Assembly (NCBI RefSeq): GCF_016765775.1
Contig: NZ_JAESVN010000001.1
Coordinates: forward strand, 806,001 to 870,000
Length of the DNA: 64,000 nucleotides
Direction: 5' to 3'
Source: Szabonella alba
GTDB lineage: Bacteria; Pseudomonadota; Alphaproteobacteria; Rhodobacterales; Rhodobacteraceae
A program made the position numbers and the translations under genes. The first letter of the stretch is position 1. Each line of letters starts with the position of its first letter. The notes beneath the pieces were generated by a model. The model saw nothing but the letters and a program-made list of their open reading frames with translations. It had not been told where the DNA came from and did no database searches. Below are positions 27,620 to 37,320 of the stretch, piece by piece.

Positions 27620-28212
27620 ATGACACAACCCTTTCCGCGCCGGAACTGACCATGCCGCCCGAAGCGGCAGATCTGCTGCGCGAGACCTATGCAGGCGCGG
27701 GCGTGATCCTTGAATATGGCTCGGGCGGATCGACCGTGCTGGCGGGGTCGATGCCGGGCAAGCGGGTCTTTGCGGTGGAAAGCGACACGGGCTGGATCAC
27801 CCGGATGAAGGACTGGTTCGCGGGCAATCCCCCGGCATCCAAGGTGGTGCTGCATCACGGCGATATCGGGCCGACCGGAAAATGGGGCCATCCTGTCGAC
27901 GAAAGCCATTGGCGGCGGTTCCTGAACTATCCGCTGACGGTCTGGGACCGGCCCGATTTCGCCCATCCCGATGTGGTGCTGGTCGATGGGCGGTTCCGCA
28001 TCGGCTGCTTTCTGGCGGTGCTGATGCGGATCACCCGGCCGGTGACCCTGCTGTTTGACGATTACACGGGGCGCGCGTCCTATCGCGCGGTTGAGGATTT
28101 CGCCCGCCCTGCGGGCTTTGCCGGGCGTATGGCACGGTTCGAGATTACGCCGCGCCCGCCCCGTCCCGAGGAATTCGGCCGCTGGGTCAAGCTGATGCAG
28201 CGCCCGCTTTGA
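27616..28212 (+). CDS. Class I methyltransferase-like protein
   Basis: The 198-residue protein is translationally coupled to the FkbM-type gene. VILEYGSGGSTVLAGS (residues 30-45) looks like SAM motif I, VFAVESDTGWITRM like the acidic loop and HPDVVLVDGRFR like motif IV, so a Rossmann methyltransferase fold is likely although catalytic activity is not proven. It ends 42 bases before sufC. No close characterised family was recognised; related loci often label it hypothetical. Confidence 0.7.
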   Translation: MNDTTLSAPELTMPPEAADLLRETYAGAGVILEYGSGGSTVLAGSMPGKRVFAVESDTGWITRMKDWFAGNPPASKVVLHHGDIGPTGKWGHPVDESHWRRFLNYPLTVWDRPDFAHPDVVLVDGRFRIGCFLAVLMRITRPVTLLFDDYTGRASYRAVEDFARPAGFAGRMARFEITPRPPRPEEFGRWVKLMQRPL

Positions 28213-28254
28213 CATAGGCCCGGCACCGGGCAGCACAGATGAAATGAGGAAGAA

Positions 28255-29009
<755 letters not shown>

Positions 29010-29010
<1 letters not shown>

Positions 29011-30332
29011 TGGCACTGGCACAACGCAAATCCGACGCGCTGACGGCGCGGATCGCCGGGCTGGATCTGCAGGTCGGTGACTGGTCCGAGGCCGCACGCA
29101 AGGACGCGCTGTCGCGACTGGCCGCCATGGGCCTGCCCGACCGGCGTGATGAATACTGGCGCTATACCGACCCCGCAGCCCTGACCGCACCTGCGGCCCC
29201 GGCGGCGGCCCCGTCGGATGCCGATGATGGCGCGCTGGTCTTTGACAGCATCGACCGGCTGCGGCTGGTCTTTGTCGATGGCGTTTTCGACGCGGCGGCC
29301 TCGGACGATCCGGCGCTGGCGGGGGTCGAGATTTCCCGTCTGGCCGAAGGCGGCGCGCTGCATTGGGCGCGTGACCTTTACGGCACGCTTGAGACGCGGG
29401 CGCAGACCCCTGTCGCCCGTCCGCTGGCGACGCTGAACACCGCATTCGCGCGCGATGGCGTCCTGATCCGTGTGACGGAGCGGGCGGTCAGGCCTGTTGC
29501 GCTGATTTATCGTCAGGGCTCAAAGGGTTCCGACGCGATCCTGCATCACTGTGTGAAGGTCGAGGCCGGGTCGGAACTGACGGTTCTGGAAAGCGGCACG
29601 GCGGCGGCGCGGGTCAATTGCGTGCTGGAGGTCGATATCGCCGAAGGCGGGCGTTTCCACCATATCCGCATGCAGGGCCGCGACCATGACCGCCATGCGC
29701 TGACCCATGTCTTCGCGCGGCTGGCGGCGGAATCGCTGTTCAAAAGCTTCACCCTGACCGCCAATGGCCGCCTGACCCGCAATGAGGCGGTGATCGAGAT
29801 CCTTGGCGACGATGCCGTGGCCCATGTCGCGGGCGCTGCCTTGGGGGATGGCGATTTTCATCAGGACGACACTGTCTTCGTCACCCATGGGGCCGAACGC
29901 GGCGAAAGCCGTCAGGTCTTCAAGAAAGTGCTGCGCAACGGGGCGACGGGCGTCTTTCAGGGCAAGATCCTTGTAAAGCAGGGCGCGCAGAAAACCGATG
30001 GCTATCAGATCAGCCAGAGCCTGCTGCTGGATGAGGACAGCCAGTTCCTTGCCAAGCCCGAACTGGAAATCTACGCCGATGACGTGAAATGCAGCCATGG
30101 CTCCACCTCGGGCGCGATTGACGAGACGGCGCTGTTCTACCTGCGCTCCCGCGGGCTGCCGGAAAAGGCGGCGCAATCGCTGCTGGTGCTGGCCTTTCTG
30201 GCCGAGGCACTGGCCGAGATCGAGGATGAGGCGCTGGCCGAGGATATCCGCGCAAGGCTGGAAAACTGGCTGACGCGGCAAGAAGCCTCTGCCGCGACCA
30301 TGGACGGCGACGCCCCGGAGGCCCGGGGCTGA
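29010..30332 (+). CDS. sufD: Fe-S assembly protein SufD
   Basis: SufB paralogue that binds SufC and completes the scaffold complex; 440 residues. The variable N-terminal helical domain includes PDRRDEYWRYTDP, a SufD hallmark; the beta-helix core carries GRLTRNEAVIEILGD and the C-terminus KPELEIYADDVKCSHGSTSGAIDETALFYLRSRG (conserved His in CSHG; described here in parts: KPELEIYADDVKCSHG). A GTG one codon earlier is an alternative start. The gene is directly followed by a membrane-protein gene with no gap. Confidence 0.95.
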
Positions 30333-30809
30333 ATGTCCGTCACCCGCGATATCGTGGCAAGCTGGCGCGGCCCCCGGGCCGTGATGCGGGCGCATCTGGC
30401 CCGGCCCCGGTCGGAGCCTTTTGCCTTCACGCTGCTGGTCACCTTCCTGATCGTGGCCTTTGTCGCGCAATGGCCCGCTGCCAGTCGCCAGACGGTGCTG
30501 CAACCCGATGTGCCGATGACGCAGCGCCTGCTGGCCGCGGCACTGGCGCTGGCGGCACTGGTGCCCTTCTGGTATCTGCTGGCAGCCATCGGCCATTGGG
30601 TGGCGCGGGCCATGGGCGCGGGGGGCGATCATTACCGCGCAAGGCTTGCGCTGTTCTGGGCGCTGGTCACGGTCTCGCCGCTGATGCTGCTGCAGGGGCT
30701 GGTCGCGGGCATGATCGGGCCGGGACCGGCGCTGACCTCGGTTTCGGTGCTGGCCGGTCTGGCCTTTCTGACCTTCTGGGTCATCAATCTGAATGAGGCG
30801 GGGCGCTGA
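30333..30809 (+). CDS. Yip1-type membrane protein
   Basis: The 158-residue protein has four to five membrane segments (for example FAFTLLVTFLIVAFVAQW, LLAAALALAALVPFWYLLA, LALFWALVTVSPLMLLQGL, VLAGLAFLTFWVIN). WYLLAAIGHWVARAMGAGG matches the YIP1 family pattern, whose bacterial role is unknown. Its ATG directly follows the sufD stop, so it is translated from the suf mRNA. A second protein of similar layout follows 3 bases later; the two could form a complex. Confidence 0.75.
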   Translation: MSVTRDIVASWRGPRAVMRAHLARPRSEPFAFTLLVTFLIVAFVAQWPAASRQTVLQPDVPMTQRLLAAALALAALVPFWYLLAAIGHWVARAMGAGGDHYRARLALFWALVTVSPLMLLQGLVAGMIGPGPALTSVSVLAGLAFLTFWVINLNEAGR

Positions 30810-30812
30810 GCG

Positions 30813-31406
30813 ATGGATTTCACAGTATCAGGCTTGCTCAATCTCGCGCGGGATTCGGTGACGGATCCGCGCGGCGTGGCGCGCAGGATCATGGGGCTGG
30901 GCCTGCCCGCGCAGGTGGGCTGGATGGCGCTGGGGCTGATGGCGGTGGCCTCGGCCCTGCTGACGCATCTGAGCCTTGCGCTGTCCCCGCCCGCCGCGCA
31001 GGAGTTTTTCGGGGATGCCATGGCAAGCCCTTTGCGCACGGCGGTGCTGCAAGGGCTGGTGATGGTGATATCGGTCCATCTGATCCACCGCATCGGCGCG
31101 TTGCGCGGCGGGATCGGGGGGCTGACCGAAACCATCCTGCTGGTGGCCTGGGTGCAGTTCCTGCTGCTTCTGGTGCAGATGGTGCAGATGGCAGCACTGG
31201 TGCTGCTGCCGCCGCTGTCGGATCTGCTGGGGCTTCTTGGCCTTGCGCTGTTCTTCTGGCTGCTCAGCAATTTCGTGGCCGAACTGCATGGTTTCCAATC
31301 GGTCCCGAAGACCTTTCTGGGCGTTCTGGCGGTGATGGTTCTGGCGGGCTTCGTTCTGGCCATCATTCTGGCCACGCTGTTCGGCGCGCCGGCAACGGGG
31401 GTTTGA
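30813..31406 (+). CDS. Yip1-type membrane protein, second copy
   Basis: The 197-residue protein has about five membrane helices (VGWMALGLMAVASALLTHL, AVLQGLVMVISVHLIHRIG, ILLVAWVQFLLLLVQMVQM, LLGLLGLALFFWLLSNFV, FLGVLAVMVLAGFVLAIIL). The N-terminal region LARDSVTDPRGVARRIMGL and the core fit the YIP1 domain as in the preceding gene, although identity between them is low. It is flanked by 3-base gaps to its neighbours, hence part of the suf operon. A role in cluster assembly is only suggested by position. Confidence 0.78.
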   Translation: MDFTVSGLLNLARDSVTDPRGVARRIMGLGLPAQVGWMALGLMAVASALLTHLSLALSPPAAQEFFGDAMASPLRTAVLQGLVMVISVHLIHRIGALRGGIGGLTETILLVAWVQFLLLLVQMVQMAALVLLPPLSDLLGLLGLALFFWLLSNFVAELHGFQSVPKTFLGVLAVMVLAGFVLAIILATLFGAPATGV

Positions 31407-31409
31407 TCC

Positions 31410-32630
31410 ATGTATGACGTGACCAGGATCCGCGCCGATTTCCCGATTCTTGCCCGGCAGGTGAATGGCAAGCCGCTGGTCTATCTGGACAATGGCGCCT
31501 CGGCGCAGAAGCCGCAGGCGGTGATCGACGCGGTCACGCAGGGCTATGCGCAGGAATATGCCAATGTCCATCGCGGGTTGCATTATCTGTCGAACCTTGC
31601 GACCGACAAATATGAGGCCGTGCGCGGCAAGATCGCGCGCTTTCTGAATGTCCCCTCCGAGGAGGAGATCGTCTTTACCACCGGTACGACCGAGGCGATC
31701 AATCTGGTCTCTTACGCCTGGGCCGCGCCGCGCCTGCAGCCGGGCGATGAGATCGTGCTGTCGATCATGGAACATCACGCCAATATCGTGCCCTGGCATT
31801 TCCTGCGCGAGCGGCAGGGTGTGGTGCTGAAATGGGTTGATTGCGATGCCAATGGCGATCTGGATCCCAAGGCGGTTCTGGCCGCCATCGGACCGCGCAC
31901 ACGGCTTGTTGCGATCACCCATATGTCGAATGTCACCGGCACCGTCGTCGACATCGACGCGATCTGTGCTGGCGCGCGTGCCAAAGGCGTGCCGGTGCTG
32001 GTCGACGGGTCGCAGGCCGCCGTCCATATGCCGGTGGATGTGGCCGCAATGGGCTGCGATTTTTACGCCATCACCGGGCACAAACTTTACGGTCCCAGCG
32101 GTTCGGGCGCGATTTTCATCAAGCGCGACCGCATGGCCGAGATGCGCCCCTTTCTGGGCGGCGGCGACATGATCCGCGAGGTTGCACGGGACGCGGTCAG
32201 CTATGCCGATCCGCCGATGCGGTTCGAGGCGGGAACGCCCGGCATCGTGCAGCAGATCGGTCTGGGCGTGGCGCTGGATTACCTGACGGATCTGGGGATG
32301 GACAACATCGCCGCCCATGAACGCCGCCTGCGCGACTATGCCCGCGACCGTCTGGCCGGGCTCAACTGGCTGTCGGTGCAGGGCAATTCGGCAGGCAAGG
32401 GCGCGATCTTCAGCTTCACGCTGGAGGGGGCGGCCCATGCCCATGACATTTCCACAGTGCTGGACAAGCGCGGGATTGCCGTGCGGGCGGGCACGCATTG
32501 CGCCATGCCGCTGCTGACCCATCTGGGCGTGGGGGCGACCTGCCGGGCCTCCTTCGGGCTTTACAATACCGAGGCCGAGGTCGATGCGCTGATTTCCGCG
32601 CTTGAACTCTGTCACGATCTTTTCGCCTGA
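31410..32630 (+). CDS. sufS: Cysteine desulfurase SufS (class II)
   Basis: Class II cysteine desulfurase feeding sulfur to SufBCD, 406 residues. The PLP lysine is in AITGHKLYGPSGSGAI, the active-site cysteine is in VRAGTHCAMPLL (short loop), and YLDNGASAQKPQAVIDAV, HYLSNLATDKYE and IMEHHANIVPW are standard SufS motifs. It is the last gene of the cluster in this window; no sufE, sufU, sufT or sufA follows before the tRNA gene, so sulfur acceptor and carrier proteins must be encoded elsewhere. Confidence 0.96.
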   Translation: MYDVTRIRADFPILARQVNGKPLVYLDNGASAQKPQAVIDAVTQGYAQEYANVHRGLHYLSNLATDKYEAVRGKIARFLNVPSEEEIVFTTGTTEAINLVSYAWAAPRLQPGDEIVLSIMEHHANIVPWHFLRERQGVVLKWVDCDANGDLDPKAVLAAIGPRTRLVAITHMSNVTGTVVDIDAICAGARAKGVPVLVDGSQAAVHMPVDVAAMGCDFYAITGHKLYGPSGSGAIFIKRDRMAEMRPFLGGGDMIREVARDAVSYADPPMRFEAGTPGIVQQIGLGVALDYLTDLGMDNIAAHERRLRDYARDRLAGLNWLSVQGNSAGKGAIFSFTLEGAAHAHDISTVLDKRGIAVRAGTHCAMPLLTHLGVGATCRASFGLYNTEAEVDALISALELCHDLFA

Positions 32631-32755
32631 GATCCCGCTTCCGGCCGGGATCCGGGCGCGATTTGGCGTTGCAACCGCGTCCCATCTTCGTTACCTAATC
32701 GCGCAGAACGACCGGCGCGGGGCCGGACCCATCCCGCACAGCGCAGAAATGCGAT

Positions 32756-32832
32756 GGTCCCATAGCTCAGCTGGATAGAGCGCTGCCCTCCGAAGGCAGA
32801 GGCCGCACGTTCGAATCGTGCTGGGACCGCCA
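32756..32832 (+). tRNA. tRNA-Arg(CCG)
   Basis: A 77-base cloverleaf: acceptor GGTCCCA/TGGGACC, D arm GCTC-AGCTGGATA-GAGC, anticodon stem CTGCC/GGCAG with loop CTCCGAA (anticodon CCG at 32790-32792, reading CGG), variable AGGCC, T arm GCACG-TTCGAAT-CGTGC, discriminator G and encoded CCA. All stems pair fully. Confidence 0.97.
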
Positions 32833-33016
32833 TTTCCGCCCCTTCTTTTCCGCTTCCTCCCCGGCATGCTGACCCTGTTCTGTCCACGGCTTTTCGCCGC
32901 CGGGTCGATTTTCCCTGGCTTGGGCGTTGACTATCCCGGGCGTTTCATGGACCTAGTATGGCAGTTTGTGATGCACCCCGGCCAGTACCTGCGCCGGGGC
33001 AGCAAGGGGGGCGGAA

Positions 33017-33760
33017 TTGGGACGACTTGCAGGAAAGACAGCCTTCGTCACGGCGGCGGGGCAGGGGATCGGGCGCGCATCGGCGCTGGCGCTGGTACGC
33101 GAGGGCGCAAAGGTCATTGCGACCGATATCAACCCCGAAACGCTGGCAAGCCTGAAGGCCGAAGCACCGACGATTGAGACGCGGATCTTCAATGTGCGCG
33201 ATGCCGATGCGGTCAAGGCCATGGCGGATGAGGTCGGCGCGCCCGATATCCTGTTCAACTGCGCGGGCTTTGTCGCCGCAGGCACGATTCTTGACTGTGA
33301 CGAGGATCAATGGGCCTTTTCGGTCGATCTGAACATGACCGCACTTTACCGCGTGTTGCGCGCCTTCCTGCCGGGCATGATCGACAACGGCGGCGGCTCG
33401 ATCATCAACATGGCCTCGGTCGCGGGCTCGGTTCTGGCCGCGCCGGGGCGGTTCGTTTATGGCGCCAGCAAGGCGGGCGTGATCGGGATGACCAAATCCG
33501 TCGCCGCCGATTTCGTGACCAAGGGCATCCGCTGCAATGCGATCTGCCCGGGCACCGTGGAAAGCCCGTCGCTGGAACAGCGCCTGCGCGATACCGGCGA
33601 TTATGACGCCGCCCGCGCCGCCTTCATCGCGCGTCAGCCGATGGGGCGCATGGGCAAGGCCGAGGAAATCGCGGCCCTCGTCGTCTATCTCGCCTCCGAT
33701 GAAAGTGCCTATACGACCGGCGTCGCGCATGTGATCGACGGCGGCTGGGCCAATACCTGA
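33017..33760 (+). CDS. SDR dehydrogenase, likely 2-keto-3-deoxy-L-fuconate/rhamnonate type
   Basis: NAD(P)-dependent short-chain dehydrogenase, 247 residues. Cofactor motif TAAGQGIGRA (12-21) with Asp in ATDIN (NAD preference), NCAGF, and the catalytic Ser-Tyr-Lys in SVAG...YGASK. The C-terminus VIDGGWANT is typical. The start is TTG after AAGGGGGCGGAA. The next gene is an FAH-family hydrolase, and the pair SDR plus FAH is known from non-phosphorylative L-fucose/L-rhamnose routes, where the SDR oxidises the 2-keto-3-deoxy acid at C4. The substrate is inferred from context. Confidence 0.85.
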   Translation: MGRLAGKTAFVTAAGQGIGRASALALVREGAKVIATDINPETLASLKAEAPTIETRIFNVRDADAVKAMADEVGAPDILFNCAGFVAAGTILDCDEDQWAFSVDLNMTALYRVLRAFLPGMIDNGGGSIINMASVAGSVLAAPGRFVYGASKAGVIGMTKSVAADFVTKGIRCNAICPGTVESPSLEQRLRDTGDYDAARAAFIARQPMGRMGKAEEIAALVVYLASDESAYTTGVAHVIDGGWANT

Positions 33761-33774
33761 AGAAAGGACATAAG

Positions 33775-34620
33775 ATGAAACTTCTGCGTCACGGCCCGCG
33801 CGGCCAGGAAAAGCCAGGAATGCTGGCTGCCGATGGCACGATCCGCGATCTGTCGGCCCATGTCGCCGATATTGGCGGCGATGTGATCTCGGATGCGGGG
33901 CTTGCGAAACTGGCCAAGATCGACCCGGCCTCGCTGCCCGAGGTTGCCGCCGGAACCCGTCTGGGCGCCTGTGTCGCGGGCACCGGCAAATTCATCTGCA
34001 TTGGTCTGAACTATGCCGATCACGCTGCAGAATCCGGCCTTGCCGTGCCGCCCGAACCCGTGGTCTTCATGAAGGCCACCTCGGCGATCTGCGGGCCGAA
34101 TGACGACATCATCATCCCACGCACGTCCGAGAAAACCGACTGGGAGGTGGAGCTGGCCGTCATCATCGGCAAACATGCCAAATATGTTTCCGAGGCCGAT
34201 GCGCTGGATTATGTCGCAGGCTATGCGGTGGCCAATGACGTGTCCGAACGCGCTTTTCAGGCCGAGCGCGCAGGCCAGTGGACCAAGGGCAAAAGCTGCG
34301 ACAATTTCGGTCAGCTTGGCCCCTGGCTGGTGACCCGGGATGAGGTCGCCGATCCGCAGAACCTGTCGATGTGGCTGACCGTCAATGGCGAAAAGGTGCA
34401 GAACGGCTCGACCACGACCATGGTCTACGGCGTTGCCCATGTGATCAGCTATCTCAGCCAGTTCATGTCGCTGCATCCGGGCGATGTCATTTCCACCGGC
34501 ACCCCTCCGGGCGTCGGCATGGGGATGAAACCGCCGCGTTACCTCAAGGCCGGTGATGTCGTGGAACTGGGCGTCGAACGTCTTGGCCAGCAGCGCCAGG
34601 ACGTGATTGCCGACGCGTGA
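33775..34620 (+). CDS. Fumarylacetoacetate hydrolase-family protein (2,4-diketo-3-deoxy acid hydrolase-like)
   Basis: C-C bond hydrolase of the FAH superfamily, 281 residues. KFICIGLNYADHAAE, EPVVFMKATSAICGPND, the metal-binding glutamates in DWEVELAVIIGK, and GDVISTGTPPGVGMGMKPPRYL define it. The N-terminal 60 residues form the small domain. It would cleave a 2,4-diketo-3-deoxy sugar acid to pyruvate and a hydroxy acid such as L-lactate, following the preceding SDR. AGAAAGGA lies before the ATG, 14 bases after the SDR stop. Annotations such as ureidoglycolate lyase are common for this group but the SDR context favours the sugar-acid role. Confidence 0.87.
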   Translation: MKLLRHGPRGQEKPGMLAADGTIRDLSAHVADIGGDVISDAGLAKLAKIDPASLPEVAAGTRLGACVAGTGKFICIGLNYADHAAESGLAVPPEPVVFMKATSAICGPNDDIIIPRTSEKTDWEVELAVIIGKHAKYVSEADALDYVAGYAVANDVSERAFQAERAGQWTKGKSCDNFGQLGPWLVTRDEVADPQNLSMWLTVNGEKVQNGSTTTMVYGVAHVISYLSQFMSLHPGDVISTGTPPGVGMGMKPPRYLKAGDVVELGVERLGQQRQDVIADA

Positions 34621-34642
34621 TGGGCCAAGGGGAGGGCAAGGC

Positions 34643-35389
34643 ATGAATATCTATGACCTGAAAGGCCAGGTGGCCGTCATCACCGGCGGTGCGCAGGGGA
34701 TCGGCCTTGCCGTTGCCGAACGCATGGCCGCCTCGGGCGCCCGCGTCGTGCTGTGGGATCAGGACGGCGCGATGGCCGAGGCTTCGGCGGCGAAGCTGGG
34801 CCAGGGCGCGATCGGGATGCAGCTTGACGTGACCGATGCGGCGGCCTGTTCGGCGCTGGCCGAACGGGTGGTTGCGGAATGCGGCCGGATCGACATTCTG
34901 GTTGCGTCTGCCGGGGTCGCGGGCGTCAATGCCCATGTCGCCGAATATTCGGTCGAGGAATGGCACCGCGTCATCGCGATCAACCTGCATGGCGTCTTTC
35001 ATTGCTGCCGCGCCGTGCTGCCGCAGATGATCGCGCAGAAATACGGGCGGATCGTCAATATCGCCTCCATCGCGGGGAAAGAGGGCAATCCGACGGCGGG
35101 GGCCTATTCGGCCTCCAAGGCGGGGGTGATCGGGCTGACGAAATCCATCGGCAAGGAAACCGCCGGCATGGATATCGCGGTCAACTGCGTGACGCCCGCC
35201 GCCGCCAAGACGCGGATCTTCGACCAGATCACCCAGGCGCATATCGACTTCATGCTGTCGAAAATCCCGCGCGGTCGCTTCCTTGAAGTGGCCGAGGCCG
35301 CCTCGATGATCACATGGCTGTGCACGAAGGAAAATTCCTTCACCACCGGCGCGGTCTTTGACCTGTCGGGCGGGCGCGCGACCTACTGA
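34643..35389 (+). CDS. SDR family oxidoreductase (second of the catabolic trio)
   Basis: The 248-residue short-chain dehydrogenase has TGGAQGIGLAVAE cofactor motif (residues 14-26) with Asp in LWDQDG, VASAGVAG, and the catalytic SIAGKEG...YSASK. The C-terminus FDLSGGRATY is typical of sugar or sugar-acid dehydrogenases. GGGGAGGGCAAGG directly precedes the ATG; the in-frame upstream start would overlap the hydrolase. A likely role is oxidation of an L-fucose/L-rhamnose-type sugar, lactone-linked acid or a related polyol in the same route. A strong terminator follows. Confidence 0.85.
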   Translation: MNIYDLKGQVAVITGGAQGIGLAVAERMAASGARVVLWDQDGAMAEASAAKLGQGAIGMQLDVTDAAACSALAERVVAECGRIDILVASAGVAGVNAHVAEYSVEEWHRVIAINLHGVFHCCRAVLPQMIAQKYGRIVNIASIAGKEGNPTAGAYSASKAGVIGLTKSIGKETAGMDIAVNCVTPAAAKTRIFDQITQAHIDFMLSKIPRGRFLEVAEAASMITWLCTKENSFTTGAVFDLSGGRATY

Positions 35390-35413
35390 CGGCGCAGCCA
35401 AGGTTCTGAAATC

Positions 35414-35447
35414 AAAAAGGGGGCGGTGAAAAACCCGCCCCCTTTTT
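35414..35447. terminator. Strong intrinsic, bidirectional terminator
   Basis: AAAAAGGGGGCGG (35414-35426) and CCGCCCCCTTTTT (35435-35447) form a perfect 13-base stem with an 8-base loop, with T tracts on both strands. It ends the SDR-FAH-SDR operon and can also end metG transcripts. Confidence 0.9.
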
Positions 35448-35449
35448 CT

Positions 35450-35512
35450 GTCTGAAAATATCCCGGGGGGAGTCGCGGCACGCGACGGGGGGCAGCGCCC
35501 CCCGCCTTTCTC
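35450..35512 (-). repeat. Dispersed intergenic repeat, copy 3 (reverse orientation)
   Basis: On the minus strand: GGGGGGC-GCT-GCCCCCC, then GTCGCG-TGC-CGCGAC, then CTCCCCCCGGGATATTTTC and AGACAGAAAAAGG. It lies right after the metG stop in the direction of metG transcription, and its AT-rich end runs into the terminator. The core CCCCCGRGGATATTT is shared with the copies near 18330, 24051 and 61446. Confidence 0.7.
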
Positions 35513-35515
35513 CCG

Positions 35516-37225
35516 TCAGTCCCGCGTTCCGGCAAAACGCTGCGCCCAGTCGGCGCGCTCCTCATCCGTGATCTTGCGGAACAGAACCTCGGGCACGGTG
35601 AAGGCATGGCCCACCGGCAGCGCGGTCAGGGCCGATGCCAGATCGCCGGGCCAGGACCAGTCCTGCGTTCCCATCCCCTCCATCATCGACGCTGCGGCAT
35701 CGGGAATGAACGGGGCCGAAATCACCGCATAGACCCGGATCAGGTTCAGCGCGAGGCGGATCTGGGCTGCGGCCTGCGCGGGGTCGGTCTTGACCACCGT
35801 CCAGGGGGCCGCCGATTGCAGATATTCGTTGCCCGCAACCCAAAGCGCGCGCAATTCAGCCGCGGCCTTGCGCACCTCCATTGCCTCCATCAGCGCCTCA
35901 TAGCTGCGCAACCGGCCCTCAAGCTCTGCAATCAGCGCCTCTTCCGCCGGTCCCCATGCGCCGCCCTCGGGCACGGTTTCCCCGAATTTGGAACGGCAGA
36001 ATTTCGTCACACGGCTGACCAGATTGCCCAGAACATCGGCCAGATCCTTGTTCACCGAGCCCTGGAAATTCTCCCATGTGAATTCCGCGTCAGAGGATTC
36101 CGGCGCATGGGACAACAGCCACCAGCGCCAGTAATCGGGCGGCAGAAGGCTCAGCGCCTGATCCATGAACACCCCGCGCCCGCGTGAGGTGGAAAACTGG
36201 CCACCATCATAGTTCAGGTAATTGAAGGACTTGATGTAATCGACCAGTTTCCACGGCTGTTCCGATCCCAGGATCGTGGCCGGGAAGGACAGGGTGTGGA
36301 AGGGCACATTGTCCTTGCCCATGAACTGCGTATAGGTCACGTCCTGGGCGCCCTCGTCGGTCCGCCACCAGCGCGCCCAGTCGCCGCCCGTCGCATCCGC
36401 CCATTCCTGTGTTGCGGCGATATATTCGATGGGCGCATCGAACCAGACATAGAAGACCTTGCCCTCCATCCCCTGCCATGGCGCGCCCTCGAACTGCACC
36501 GGAACGCCCCATTGCAGATCGCGGGTGATGCCGCGGTCCTGCAACCCGTCCCCGTCATTCAGCCATTTCTTCGCGATGGAGGTGGTCAGCAGCGGCCAGC
36601 CGGTCTTGCTGTCGATCCAGTCGGCCAGCTTTTCCTTCATGGCCGACTGGCGCAGATACAGGTGTTTCGTCTCACGCAGTTCCAGATCGGTGGATCCGGA
36701 AATCACCGAACGCGGCTCGATCAGATCGGTCGGGTCCAACTGCTTGGTGCAATTGTCGCATTGATCGCCGCGCGCCGAGGTATAGCCGCAATTCGGGCAG
36801 GTCCCCTCGATATAGCGGTCCGGCAGAAAACGGCCATCGGCGCGGGAATACATCTGCTTTTCGGTGACCTCGCGGATCAGCCCGATTTCGGCCAGCCGCG
36901 CCGCAAAGGCTTGGGTCAGCGCATGGTTCTGCGGGCTGGAGGAGCGCCCGAAATGGTCAAAGGACAGCCGGAAACCGCGCGCAATCTCGGCCTGAACCGC
37001 ATGCATTTCGGCGCAATAATCCGCAACCGGCTTGCCTGCCTTGGCGGCGGCCAGTTCGGCGGGCGTGCCATGTTCATCCGTGGCGCAGATGAACATCACC
37101 TCATGCCCCCGCGCACGCAGGTAGCGGGCATAAAGATCTGCCGGCAGCTGGCTGCCGACAAGATTGCCCAGATGCTTGATCCCGTTGATATAAGGGATGG
37201 CGGAAGTGATAAGATGTCTGGCCAT
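35516..37225 (-). CDS. metG: Methionyl-tRNA synthetase
   Basis: Charges tRNA-Met in the cytoplasm; 569 residues without the C-terminal tRNA-binding domain of E. coli MetG, as usual for this branch. HLGN (18-21) is the HIGH motif, the zinc knuckle is [17 protein letters not shown] near 141-157, and the second signature is [10 protein letters not shown] in place of KMSKS, a known variant. [13 protein letters not shown] and [11 protein letters not shown] are typical. The ATG has AAGGGCGCGAC upstream. It is convergent with the SDR operon and followed by a terminator and repeat. Confidence 0.97.
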   Translation of the reverse strand: MARHLITSAIPYINGIKHLGNLVGSQLPADLYARYLRARGHEVMFICATDEHGTPAELAAAKAGKPVADYCAEMHAVQAEIARGFRLSFDHFGRSSSPQNHALTQAFAARLAEIGLIREVTEKQMYSRADGRFLPDRYIEGTCPNCGYTSARGDQCDNCTKQLDPTDLIEPRSVISGSTDLELRETKHLYLRQSAMKEKLADWIDSKTGWPLLTTSIAKKWLNDGDGLQDRGITRDLQWGVPVQFEGAPWQGMEGKVFYVWFDAPIEYIAATQEWADATGGDWARWWRTDEGAQDVTYTQFMGKDNVPFHTLSFPATILGSEQPWKLVDYIKSFNYLNYDGGQFSTSRGRGVFMDQALSLLPPDYWRWWLLSHAPESSDAEFTWENFQGSVNKDLADVLGNLVSRVTKFCRSKFGETVPEGGAWGPAEEALIAELEGRLRSYEALMEAMEVRKAAAELRALWVAGNEYLQSAAPWTVVKTDPAQAAAQIRLALNLIRVYAVISAPFIPDAAASMMEGMGTQDWSWPGDLASALTALPVGHAFTVPEVLFRKITDEERADWAQRFAGTRD

Positions 37226-37320
37226 GTCGCGCCCTTCGCAAAGGTTCCGGCCCGCTCTTTAGCGCATGGTTGGCCTGAGGGCCAGAAGCGGCTTGACCGC
37301 GCCGGGGCGGCACGATCCTG

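Noticed and set aside
30828-32615. Long minus-strand frame opposite sufS
   Set aside because: It is a shadow of sufS and the Yip1-type gene; there is no ribosome site or motif.
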